A DNA stretch of 46,333 nucleotides from an uncultured Flaviramulus sp. (lineage in GTDB: Bacteria > Bacteroidota > Bacteroidia > Flavobacteriales > Flavobacteriaceae). The notes under the pieces were generated by a model. That model did not search any database, had not been told where the DNA came from, and was given only the letters and a program-made list of their open reading frames with translations. A program made the translations under genes and the position numbers. The stretch spans positions 1-46,333 of the forward strand of contig CANKVS010000032.1 in NCBI GenBank assembly GCA_947487155.1, read 5' to 3'. Position 1 is the first letter of the stretch. Each line of letters opens with the position of its first letter. Positions 1-7,823 of this stretch are shown in pieces.

Positions 1-38
1 TGGGCAAAACTAAAAAATGGCAGAGCCTTTAAAACATG

Positions 39-63
39 ACCACCGTCAAAGACGGTGGTTTTT
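39..63. terminator. Strong hairpin with T-tract at left edge
   Basis: A perfect 9-bp stem (39-47 with 51-59) closed by an AAA loop is followed by four T's. It looks like a rho-independent terminator for a gene lying to the left of the window. It ends only six bases before the ATG of the next ORF, so it is also oddly placed for that ORF. Short perfect hairpins of this kind also occur at ends of IS200/IS605 elements, but no transposase is visible here, so that reading is weak. Confidence 0.5.
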
Positions 64-65
64 CA

Positions 66-356
66 ATGGGAAATAAATTAACAAATTGGGAATCACTCTT
101 AATTTCAACTTTTTTTGGAGCATTAATCTCTGGGATAGTCATTTATTTTACTGGTTCTTTCTCAGAAATCGTTTTAGAAAATGGCAAGGAAACTGAGAGA
201 TTAAATCTATCACAGGTAATTATATTAATTGCATATGGAGCTATTACATTAGGAACTCTTATTGGGTTTTTGGTTTCTAGAGTTTACAAAAAAAACTCTA
301 AAGCATCTATTGAAAGGTTAAATTCAAAAATCAAAAATCATTTAGACAACTTATGA
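66..356 (+). CDS. Small two-helix membrane protein, unknown function
   Basis: The product is about 96 residues with two hydrophobic segments, roughly residues 11-31 and 50-71, and a basic C-terminal tail rich in Lys and Ser. I do not recognise a family. The first ATG of the reading frame is at 36, but that would translate through the hairpin at 39-59, so the ATG at 66 is preferred. No ribosome-binding site is visible before it, which is common in Bacteroidota. The stop codon overlaps the start of the next ORF by four bases (ATGA), so the two are probably made from one message by translational coupling. With no promoter room after the hairpin, the unit may be read from upstream or may be a truncated remnant. 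Confidence 0.5.
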   Translation: MGNKLTNWESLLISTFFGALISGIVIYFTGSFSEIVLENGKETERLNLSQVIILIAYGAITLGTLIGFLVSRVYKKNSKASIERLNSKIKNHLDNL

Positions 357-661
357 AAACTTCTTTTATAATAATTTTTGATAATATTACTGATATAGAC
401 CATAGAAATGAGTTTATTGAAGCAATTAGAAGCAATTTTGTTTCAAAACAAGGTAGAGAAAACATGTTCATTATAATTCAAGACAAAAGAATAGAACCTA
501 AAGATATTTATGAATTAATTGAATCTAAAACGAGTTTTGAACTTGACATTCTTATTTGTGAATTCGAAAATTTTTATGGTAACTTTATGAGTAGAGAGGT
601 TACTGAGTGGATTGTTTCTCAATATCCAAATAAAGAATGGATTAAAGATTATGATGAATAA
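353..661 (+). CDS. Small hypothetical protein coupled to the membrane protein
   Basis: The product is about 102 residues, soluble and acidic at the C-terminus. It alternates hydrophobic strands (residues 3-10, 38-43, 62-68) with charged helices, and ends in a Trp- and Asp-rich tail. I do not recognise the family. The start overlaps the preceding stop in an ATGA arrangement, a sign of a two-gene unit. A small membrane protein plus a small acidic protein can be a toxin-immunity or a signalling pair, but nothing in the sequence proves either. Downstream lies a repeat-rich non-coding stretch. Confidence 0.5.
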   Translation: MKTSFIIIFDNITDIDHRNEFIEAIRSNFVSKQGRENMFIIIQDKRIEPKDIYELIESKTSFELDILICEFENFYGNFMSREVTEWIVSQYPNKEWIKDYDE

Positions 662-975
662 AAACTACAGCTAAGCCGTGTATAATTAATTGCTAAGGCA
701 AGAGCTTTATTTGGAAAATTCCTTCGGAATTTTCTCGCGTTCGTTTTTGTTTACGAAATTAGTTGTTGAAACACGCAACTAACCAAGATACACAAACACA
801 TTAAACGAACCTCAAAAAACTCTCAAGCTTTTTTTGAACACTGCGTTAACTATTTAACGGTATGTTTGAAATCCTTTTTGCAAAAGATTGAGTAGTGAAA
901 TATTCATATTCACGAATTCCAAAAACTAAAATATTTATAGATTGAGTAAAGCGTGTTAAAACGCCCAAAAACAAA
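662..975. repeat. Structured intergenic repeat-like region without genes
   Basis: No credible ORF is present. Nested inverted repeats are visible: GTGTAT (678-683) with ATACAC (788-793) as outer arms, a 9-bp perfect hairpin at 714-734, a 7-bp stem 759-765/776-782, and CGTTAA/TTAACG at 844-859. The layout resembles dispersed structured intergenic repeats I associate with flavobacterial genomes, but only one copy is visible in the window, so repeat status is inferred. Confidence 0.45.
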
Positions 976-1002
976 AAAAATCCTGCATAAAACAGGATTT
1001 TT
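976..1002. terminator. Bidirectional rho-independent terminator
   Basis: A 10-bp stem (976-985 with 993-1002) has a 7-base loop and A/T tracts on both sides, so it can end transcription from either strand. It lies downstream of glyA (minus strand) and downstream of the small plus-strand ORF pair. Confidence 0.7.
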
Positions 1003-1053
1003 CGTCAACCTAAACTTGTTTCAGGTTCTCATTATATTTTATGTGATTATGTG

Positions 1054-1074
1054 ATGCTGAAATAAATTCAGCAT
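1054..1074. repeat. Short palindrome resembling a dispersed flavobacterial repeat
   Basis: An 8-bp perfect inverted repeat, ATGCTGAA / TTCAGCAT, has a 5-base loop and flanking GTGATG...GACG. I recognise this as similar to a short palindrome scattered in intergenic regions of many flavobacteria. It sits just after the glyA stop. Confidence 0.45.
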
Positions 1075-1083
1075 GACGTAACA

Positions 1084-2355
1084 TTACACAAACAAAGGCT
1101 TACCCTTCATCATGGCATTTACTTTTTCTTTTACAGATTCTAAAACAGTTTCATCTTCAAAATTATTAATTGCTTCGTCAACTAAATCTACAATAGCAGC
1201 CATATCATTTTCTTTTAAACCACGCGTTGTTACTGCCGAAACCCCTAAACGAATACCAGACGTTACAAATGGTGATTTATCGTCAAAAGGTACCATGTTT
1301 TTGTTTACAGTAATATCGGCTTTTACTAGAGCTTGTTCTGCATCTTTACCAGAAATATTTTTATTTCTTAAGTCAATTAACATACAGTGATTGTCTGTCC
1401 CTCCAGAAATAATATTATAGTTTTTAGCAACTAAGGCGTTTGCCATAGCATTTGCATTTTGCTTAACCTGCAATTGGTAATGTAAAAAGTTATCTGTTAA
1501 AGCTTCACCAAAAGCTATGGCTTTAGCAGCAATAATATGTTCTAATGGGCCACCTTGATTCCCTGGAAATACAGCAGAATCTAACAATGATGACATTTTA
1601 CGTAAATTCCCATTCTTTAATGTAATACCAAACGGATTTTCAAAATCTTGTCCCATCATAATCATTCCTCCTCTTGGGCCACGTAAGGTTTTATGTGTTG
1701 TTGTTGTTACAATATGACAATGCGGTAGTGGATCGTTTAAAATACCTTTTGCAATTAATCCAGCAGGATGTGAAATATCGGCCATTAAAATAGCACCAAC
1801 ACTATCTGCGATTATTCTAAAACGCTCAAAATCAATATCACGAGAATACGCAGAAGCACCAGCAATAATTAATTTTGGTTGCTCTTTAGTCGCTATCTCT
1901 TGAATTTTATCATAATTTAAAACACCCGTTTCTTGTTCTACACCATAAAATACAGGCTTATATAATTTACCCGAAAAGTTAACAGGAGATCCGTGGGTTA
2001 AATGCCCACCATGAGATAAATCGAAGCCTAAAATTTTATCTCCTGGTTTTAAACATGCATGATAAACCGCTGTATTTGCCTGACTTCCAGAATGTGGTTG
2101 TACATTTACATAAGCCGCGCCAAATAATGCTTTTGCACGATCGATAGCGATTTGTTCAACTTCATCAACAACTTCACAACCGCCATAATATCGTTTTCCA
2201 GGATATCCTTCGGCGTATTTATTAGTTAAAACAGAGCCTGCAGCTTCCATAACTTGGTCGCTTACAAAATTCTCTGATGCAATAAGTTCAATACCATGTA
2301 ATTGGCGTTCTTTTTCTGCTTGAATAAGTTCAAAAATTTGTTCGTCGCGTTGCAT
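1084..2355 (-). CDS. glyA: Serine hydroxymethyltransferase
   Basis: This cytoplasmic PLP enzyme interconverts serine plus tetrahydrofolate with glycine plus 5,10-methylene-tetrahydrofolate, the main one-carbon entry point. The 423-residue length is normal for bacterial SHMT. Family motifs are clear: the N-terminal IELIASENF, the [13 protein letters not shown] segment near residues 47-59, and the PLP-lysine motif [14 protein letters not shown] with Lys near 222. The start is an ATG with no upstream competitor. It is monocistronic, with a terminator at 976-1002 downstream and a likely promoter in the 200-bp gap to the divergent fumarylacetoacetase gene. The only other one-carbon gene in the window is fhs, 42 kb away. 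Confidence 0.97.
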   Translation of the reverse strand: MQRDEQIFELIQAEKERQLHGIELIASENFVSDQVMEAAGSVLTNKYAEGYPGKRYYGGCEVVDEVEQIAIDRAKALFGAAYVNVQPHSGSQANTAVYHACLKPGDKILGFDLSHGGHLTHGSPVNFSGKLYKPVFYGVEQETGVLNYDKIQEIATKEQPKLIIAGASAYSRDIDFERFRIIADSVGAILMADISHPAGLIAKGILNDPLPHCHIVTTTTHKTLRGPRGGMIMMGQDFENPFGITLKNGNLRKMSSLLDSAVFPGNQGGPLEHIIAAKAIAFGEALTDNFLHYQLQVKQNANAMANALVAKNYNIISGGTDNHCMLIDLRNKNISGKDAEQALVKADITVNKNMVPFDDKSPFVTSGIRLGVSAVTTRGLKENDMAAIVDLVDEAINNFEDETVLESVKEKVNAMMKGKPLFV

Positions 2356-2382
2356 AAATTATAATTCTTGTTAAATATTCGG

Positions 2383-2412
2383 CAAAAATAACAAATAGAT
2401 ATATTAAACAAG
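2383..2412 (-). promoter_or_regulatory. Candidate promoter for glyA
   Basis: On the minus strand there is TATTTTTG (2390-2383), a match to the Bacteroidota -7 consensus TAnnTTTG. CTTG (2412-2409) lies 18 bases upstream, close to the -33 TTTG. The -7 element is about 30 bases before the glyA ATG. Confidence 0.4.
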
Positions 2413-2514
2413 GCAAAAAATATGTATTTACTATTAAGTTCTTAACCTTTTTATTAACGATTGAATTAAACCTAATTTTAAGGTAATTATTTCTAATAAA
2501 ATAAAAAAAATATG

Positions 2515-2522
2515 TACGTTTG
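2515..2522 (+). promoter_or_regulatory. Candidate -7 promoter element for fumarylacetoacetase gene
   Basis: TACGTTTG matches TAnnTTTG and lies 38 bases before the ATG at 2561. The -33 region is poor, so this is only a candidate. Confidence 0.35.
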
Positions 2523-2560
2523 ATAAGAATTTAATAAACAAAATAATTAAAAAAAATATT

Positions 2561-3844
2561 ATGCCTTTATCAGCAAATAATCCAGACAGAAAATCGTGGC
2601 TACATGTCGACAAGAATTCAGATTTTCCTATTCAGAATATACCATTTGGTGTTTTTTTAACTCGTGATGATATTATAACCATTGGTACGCGTATTGGTGA
2701 TACAGCTATCGATCTTGGCGCATTGCATCAATTGGGATATTTTGATGGTATTGCCCTTACTGATGATATTTTTCTTCAAGATACTTTAAATGATTTTATT
2801 GCAGATGGCAGAAAAACATGGCGTGCTGTAAGACATAGAATTGCTAAAATTTTTGATGCTGAAAATGCAGCGTTAAAAAATAATGTTAAGCATAAAGAAA
2901 TTGTATTGTTTCGCTTAGATGAAATAGAAATGCAATTACCTGTTCAAATTGGCGATTACACCGACTTTTATTCAAGCATAGAGCATGCTACCAATGTAGG
3001 CACCATGTTTAGAGATCCAGATAATGCACTAATGCCAAACTGGTTGCATATTCCTGTAGGGTATCACGGTAGAAGCTCGTCTATTATTCCTTCTGAAATT
3101 CCAGTACATAGGCCACAAGGACAAACATTGCCAAATGGAGCGACCGAACCCGTTTTTGGGCCTTCAAGATTGGTAGATTTTGAATTAGAAATGGCTTTTA
3201 TTACAACTGATGCCAACGATTTAGGAGAGCCTATTCCTGTTGAAGAAGCAGAAGAATATATTTTCGGGCTTGTTTTACTTAACGATTGGAGTGCGCGCGA
3301 TATTCAAAAATGGGAGTACGTACCTTTAGGACCATTTTTAGCAAAGAATTTTGCATCTTCCATTTCACCATGGATTGTAACTTTAGACGCCTTAGAACCC
3401 TATAGAGTTGAAGGTCCTAAAGCGATAAAGCCACAATTAGACTACTTGCAATACAAAGGCAAAAAGAGTTTCGATATTAATTTAGAAGTAGCTATACAAC
3501 CAAAAGGTGCTAAAGAATTGGTGGTAAGTAAATCGAATTTTAAATATATGTATTGGAATATGTCACAGCAATTAGCGCATCACACAGTAAATGGTTGCCC
3601 CGTAAATTCAGGAGATATGATGGGAAGCGGCACTATTTCTGGATCAACACCAGATTCTTATGGCTCTATGTTAGAACTCACATGGCGTGGTGAAAACCCA
3701 ATTAAAATGAAAGACGGTAGTGAACGTAAATTTATAAACGATAACGATACCGTAATAATGCGAGGATATTGTGAAAAGGATGGTACCAGAATTGGTTTTG
3801 GACAGGTGTCGACTGAATTACTTCCTGTTTTTTCTAAAAAATAA
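2561..3844 (+). CDS. fahA: Fumarylacetoacetase
   Basis: This enzyme hydrolyses 4-fumarylacetoacetate to fumarate and acetoacetate, the last step of phenylalanine/tyrosine catabolism. The 427-residue length matches the family. An N-terminal FAH domain is followed by the catalytic fold. Visible active-site segments are DFYSSIEHATNVG (metal Asp and catalytic His), FELEMAF (two metal-binding Glu), and LLNDWSARDIQKWEYVPLG with the metal Asp and later Lys. The SGTISG segment near the C-terminal third is also typical. No other homogentisate-pathway gene is adjacent, so the gene stands alone here. The ATG at 2561 follows an A-rich leader typical of Bacteroidota. Confidence 0.95.
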   Translation: MPLSANNPDRKSWLHVDKNSDFPIQNIPFGVFLTRDDIITIGTRIGDTAIDLGALHQLGYFDGIALTDDIFLQDTLNDFIADGRKTWRAVRHRIAKIFDAENAALKNNVKHKEIVLFRLDEIEMQLPVQIGDYTDFYSSIEHATNVGTMFRDPDNALMPNWLHIPVGYHGRSSSIIPSEIPVHRPQGQTLPNGATEPVFGPSRLVDFELEMAFITTDANDLGEPIPVEEAEEYIFGLVLLNDWSARDIQKWEYVPLGPFLAKNFASSISPWIVTLDALEPYRVEGPKAIKPQLDYLQYKGKKSFDINLEVAIQPKGAKELVVSKSNFKYMYWNMSQQLAHHTVNGCPVNSGDMMGSGTISGSTPDSYGSMLELTWRGENPIKMKDGSERKFINDNDTVIMRGYCEKDGTRIGFGQVSTELLPVFSKK

Positions 3845-3969
3845 GTTTAATCTTACTTAAATAATTTAAAAACAAACACTTTAACGTATTTATTAGCATT
3901 TAATCTATGGTTTTAGTATTTTGGCATCACTATTGACATACTAGCTCAATAAACCAAAAGACATACCCT

Positions 3970-5151
3970 ATGAAACGATTATTACTTACTTTAACATTAA
4001 CTTTGTTTTTAATAGCCTGTAGTGCCAAAAAAGAAGTTGAAAAAGCTGTAAACACTGGTAATTACGACCTTGCTATTACCAATGCATTAAAAAGGCTTAG
4101 AACAAATAAAGACACCAAGCGTAAACATGATTATGTGTTGATGCTTAAGGATGCTTATTATAAAGCGTCTGAAAGAGATTTAAACGATATAAATCATCTT
4201 AAAAAAGACAATAACCCTGAATCGTTACGTGAAATTTACGAAATCTATTTAGACCTAAACGCACGACAAGAAGCCATTAAACCCATTCTGCCTTTAAATG
4301 TTAATGGTAAAAACATTCCATTTAATTTTACAAATTATAGTGATGCTATTTTAGATGCTAAAGAAAACGTATCTGATTATATGTATGAAAAAGGAATTGC
4401 ATTATTAGAGTTTGATGATAAACAAAACATTCGTGAAGCCTATAATACGCTTGAATACCTACAACGTATAAACCCAAATTACGAAAACACACGCGAATTA
4501 TTAGATGAAGCCCACCAACGGGGTACAGATTATATTTTGGTTTCTATTAATAATGAAACAGAACAAATTATTCCAACACGATTAGAGGATGATTTACTAA
4601 ACTTTGACACCTATGGTTTAAATAAGTTTTGGAGCGTATATCATGCTAATAAAACGAGTGATGTAAATTACGATTACGCGATGCACCTTAATTTAAAGCG
4701 TATTAACGTATCTCCAGAACGCATTAAAGAACGCCAATTAATTAGAGAAAAAGATGTTGTTGACGGCTGGAAATATGAGTACGACGCTAATGGAAATGTG
4801 GCTAAAGATAGTTTAGGTAACGACATTAAAGTTGATAAAGTGATTAGAGTAAAATGCAGCTTGTTAGAAGTTAAACAAATAAAATCGTCTCAAGTTATTG
4901 CCGATGTCGCTTATATAGACATAAACTCTAAGCAATTATTAGACTCCTTCCCTATTGATAGTGCATTTATTTTCGAAAATGTTTTTGCGACCATTCGAGG
5001 TGATAAACGTGCTTTAAGTAATAGCGATAGAAAACTATTAAAAAACAGACGTGTGCCATTCCCCACTAACGAACAAATGGTTTATGATACGGGTGAAGAT
5101 TTAAAACTACAACTTAAAAATATTATAAATTCCTATACTATAAGGCGATAA
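3970..5151 (+). CDS. Lipoprotein with helical repeat-like region
   Basis: The first 17 residues form a lipoprotein signal ending in a lipobox (LIAC, Cys at 17), so the mature protein is probably an outer-membrane or periplasmic lipoprotein. Residues 20-180 are charged and helical and read like degenerate TPR-type helix pairs (for example GNYDLAITNALKRLR and EAYNTLEYLQRINPNYENTRELL). The C-terminal half is mixed alpha/beta with an Asn/Asp/Gly-rich loop near 275-290. I do not recognise a named family. It is monocistronic and closed by the strong terminator at 5154-5189. Confidence 0.75.
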   Translation: MKRLLLTLTLTLFLIACSAKKEVEKAVNTGNYDLAITNALKRLRTNKDTKRKHDYVLMLKDAYYKASERDLNDINHLKKDNNPESLREIYEIYLDLNARQEAIKPILPLNVNGKNIPFNFTNYSDAILDAKENVSDYMYEKGIALLEFDDKQNIREAYNTLEYLQRINPNYENTRELLDEAHQRGTDYILVSINNETEQIIPTRLEDDLLNFDTYGLNKFWSVYHANKTSDVNYDYAMHLNLKRINVSPERIKERQLIREKDVVDGWKYEYDANGNVAKDSLGNDIKVDKVIRVKCSLLEVKQIKSSQVIADVAYIDINSKQLLDSFPIDSAFIFENVFATIRGDKRALSNSDRKLLKNRRVPFPTNEQMVYDTGEDLKLQLKNIINSYTIRR

Positions 5152-5153
5152 GC

Positions 5154-5189
5154 AAAAAACCTCCTAAATATTACTTAGGAGGTTTTTTT
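5154..5189. terminator. Bidirectional rho-independent terminator
   Basis: A 10-bp stem (5158-5167 with 5175-5184) and 7-base loop are flanked by six A's and seven T's. It serves both convergent genes: the plus-strand lipoprotein and the minus-strand CarboxypepD_reg-like protein. Confidence 0.8.
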
Positions 5190-5219
5190 ATCTGTTTAGG
5201 TAGAAAATTCTTCATATTC

Positions 5220-6449
5220 TTAATCATCTGGTTTATAATCCAAGGGTAATGAATGTGCAAATTTTTCATAAGACCAGTATCCCTCATACAAGACGTTTAA
5301 GGGACTCGCTAAAATTCCCTGAGGATAAAGCATAAGTTTATTTGTTAATGGGATAATATTTGATGATTGCGGAAACGCTTTACGAAACTTATTAGGTGAA
5401 TTTTTTATAATATACCCTCGTTCCTCTTTTTCGTTGAGATATGCAATTTTTAAATTATTTTCAAATTGAAGATGAATCATACTATCTTTCTTAATAATGA
5501 TATCAGATGAATTTATATCCGAGCTATATAAATAATCATTATACTTTGGAAGGAATGATTTTTTTATAGTGACTATGGAAGAATCGACTGCATTTTTTGG
5601 GTTGACAATGCTTTTTCTAAAGACTCTATTATCAAATGACTCGTTTGATGACGCAAATATTCTTCTTGCCTCCAACAATTCTTCTTGGCTTGGGCTTTTG
5701 AAATTTTTCTTTCTTATAAACTGATGTATAACAAATCCTTCTTCTCTAGTTGTATTGTTTAAAGCACTCCTGTAAAAATGCATATGAGAGCCTTTATAGG
5801 CTTCCAATCTATTTTTCTTCCATTTTTCAGATTTGCTTTCTCCACCAACTAGTTCTTTAAAATGAGCATAACCCTTATATTTTGTAATGCTATTTTCTAT
5901 TGAAAAATGCTCTAAATCATATACTATTTCATACCCCAAGGCTTTATTTCTTATTATCAAACTTTCATTTGCCCTTGCTGTCAGGGTTTTTCTTTCCTTA
6001 TCTAAATCAAAAAACAAAGCGTCACGGTTTGCAATAGAGCATGATCTTGCAAATTTTGTGGTTCCAAAAAATGCATTGATAAAATAATAGTAATTTTTCA
6101 ACCATTCAGCATTATTTTGTTTCACAACTATAGCAACCTCATCCAAAACAAAACTATCTTCTGAAAGATAAAAAACGAGAGGTTTAGTATAAATTGATGT
6201 GTCAAGCTTGTATACTATAGTTTTAAAACCTATGTGACTAACCACTAATTGATAAATTCCACTATTCAAATGAAGTGTGAATTCACCATTAGCATTTGTA
6301 ATAGTTCCTACAGTAGTATTATTAATATATACGGAGGCATTACTTATTGGTTTGTTCTCAAAAAACACCTTTCCTTTTAAAGTTATTTGTGCAGATAATT
6401 TGAATACTAAAAAGTATAAACAAAGAACAATGATAAACGATTTACTCAT
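5220..6449 (-). CDS. Secreted CarboxypepD_reg-like domain protein
   Basis: An N-terminal signal peptide (about residues 1-20, ending LSAQ) is followed by a CarboxypepD_reg-like beta-sandwich at about 22-100 (ITLKGKVFFENKPISNASVYIN, GTITNANGEFTL, VVSHIGFKT). This is the domain found at the N-terminus of many TonB-dependent receptors and secreted Bacteroidota proteins. The remaining 300 residues have no plug or barrel features I can name, so it is not a full receptor. Proteins of this layout are common and mostly uncharacterised cell-envelope proteins. It converges on the lipoprotein gene across a shared terminator. Confidence 0.8.
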   Translation of the reverse strand: MSKSFIIVLCLYFLVFKLSAQITLKGKVFFENKPISNASVYINNTTVGTITNANGEFTLHLNSGIYQLVVSHIGFKTIVYKLDTSIYTKPLVFYLSEDSFVLDEVAIVVKQNNAEWLKNYYYFINAFFGTTKFARSCSIANRDALFFDLDKERKTLTARANESLIIRNKALGYEIVYDLEHFSIENSITKYKGYAHFKELVGGESKSEKWKKNRLEAYKGSHMHFYRSALNNTTREEGFVIHQFIRKKNFKSPSQEELLEARRIFASSNESFDNRVFRKSIVNPKNAVDSSIVTIKKSFLPKYNDYLYSSDINSSDIIIKKDSMIHLQFENNLKIAYLNEKEERGYIIKNSPNKFRKAFPQSSNIIPLTNKLMLYPQGILASPLNVLYEGYWSYEKFAHSLPLDYKPDD

Positions 6450-6606
6450 AATTAGGTAGAATTATAGTTTTCAAATAGTGTCTAACACTTAAGATATAAA
6501 CTTTTTCAAAAATTTATATCCATCGACAAACAAATGTCAAATTTTCTTGCTAAAAAATCAATATCAAAACGTTCAAAATAGCAACAACTTATCAACAAAA
6601 CATCTA

Positions 6607-7098
6607 TCAATAATAGAGTCCATTTTCCTTAATAGCTTTTACACGCTTTTTCTCATGTTGCACTAAAGCGTCGTATTCTGGCTTATCCAAATTACTGGCA
6701 ACACCAATAAACTTTAAGTTGTAGGTTTTTAAAATTTCTGTAAAAATTAAGGTAACACGTTCTAAATGATAATCGGAGGTTATAACAGTTACATTTGGGT
6801 TTTTAAACGCTCCCAAAATAGGAATCAATTTTACGGCATCATCAACCGTATGCTTGGATAAGGCAAAGTCTAAAAAGGCAGACTCTAAAATACCGTTTTC
6901 AATTAAGTATGTTTTAGCATAATGTGCATGTGCTAGTTTAGCTGTATTAAAATGGTCTCCCCAACCGCCAGTACAAACTATTAAGTTGTCTTTGGTAAAA
7001 ACAGTTTTACAATAGTTTAATCTACTTTTTGAAATAGCACTTAGCTCACCTTCAGGAGAATTTGGAGATCCTAAAACAACTAAAATGTTTTTATTCAT
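6607..7098 (-). CDS. YdcF/DUF218 family protein
   Basis: This 163-residue protein has the DUF218 fold signature: an opening strand NILVVLGSPNSPEGEL, then VCTGGWGDHFNTAKLAHAHYAKTYL, SKHTVDDAV, and VTVITSDYHLERV. The family includes E. coli YdcF (binds S-adenosylmethionine) and SanA/ElyC envelope proteins. Here there is no membrane anchor or signal peptide, so it is probably cytoplasmic. The substrate is unknown. Its closest neighbour on the same strand is the YtxJ gene 97 bases upstream, which may be co-transcribed. Confidence 0.8.
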   Translation of the reverse strand: MNKNILVVLGSPNSPEGELSAISKSRLNYCKTVFTKDNLIVCTGGWGDHFNTAKLAHAHYAKTYLIENGILESAFLDFALSKHTVDDAVKLIPILGAFKNPNVTVITSDYHLERVTLIFTEILKTYNLKFIGVASNLDKPEYDALVQHEKKRVKAIKENGLYY

Positions 7099-7195
7099 AA
7101 AAAAAACATCTTTTATAATTTAGCACAGTTAAGCATATAGCTAATAAGTTATAACTTAAAAGAATGAAATTCAAAAAAGAGTTAAAATATTGAAC

Positions 7196-7585
7196 TTAAA
7201 TAAATTTAGCTAAATCAATACTATTAATAGCACCATGAGAAGCATGAGCAACCACCACACCATTTTTAACAACTAAAAGCTGAGGCGATTCATGCAAGAT
7301 TTGAAATTTATAACCAACTTCGTTTGATACATCTCTGTGATTCAGCAAATCTAAATAATATAAATCTAAATCTTTTTCAGTAAGATTATAAGTAGCAACA
7401 AATTGATTCATAACCATTCTGCTAATACCACAACGTGTTGAATGTTTAAATATAACTTGGGTTTTGGTTGCAGATTTTTTTTCAATTAAGGCTAATTGTT
7501 GTGTAGCGCTTAAAGGAATCCATGGTAAAACTTTTTCTTCTTTAGTTTCACTCGTTCCTCCAAATATTTTATTTAATAATCCCAT
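7196..7585 (-). CDS. ytxJ: Bacilliredoxin-like YtxJ protein
   Basis: A 129-residue thioredoxin-like protein with a single active-site cysteine in the motif HSTRCGISRM (about residues 48-57) and a cis-Pro-like segment HESPQLLVV. These are hallmarks of the YtxJ family, thought to remove bacillithiol from S-bacillithiolated proteins. Its presence suggests the organism makes bacillithiol, as many Flavobacteriia do. The first 25 residues (GLLNKIFGGTSETKEEK) form a charged leader, not a signal peptide. It is divergent from clpB across a 238-bp gap, which fits a stress-related neighbourhood. Confidence 0.85.
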   Translation of the reverse strand: MGLLNKIFGGTSETKEEKVLPWIPLSATQQLALIEKKSATKTQVIFKHSTRCGISRMVMNQFVATYNLTEKDLDLYYLDLLNHRDVSNEVGYKFQILHESPQLLVVKNGVVVAHASHGAINSIDLAKFI

Positions 7586-7823
7586 AAGCTAAATTCTATT
7601 TTTTCATTTCCTCGTAAGAGGAAATCTCATAATTATCACCAATTCATTTAATAAGTCGCATCAATCCTCTAAACTTACAAACTGACTAAAAGTCATTTAC
7701 AATCAACACTTAACAGACATTTTGTCTTTAAAAATGCCTTGGTAAGGTTATTGACTTTAGCATTCTGTAAAAGTAAACGAATAAAGGTTTCCAACTATAT
7801 GGAACTGAAAAAAATATTAACCT

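Noticed and set aside
669..805. Nested hairpins at left considered as an integron attC site
   Set aside because: No integrase, no clear paired core sites and no cassette array; only the general foldback shape is similar.
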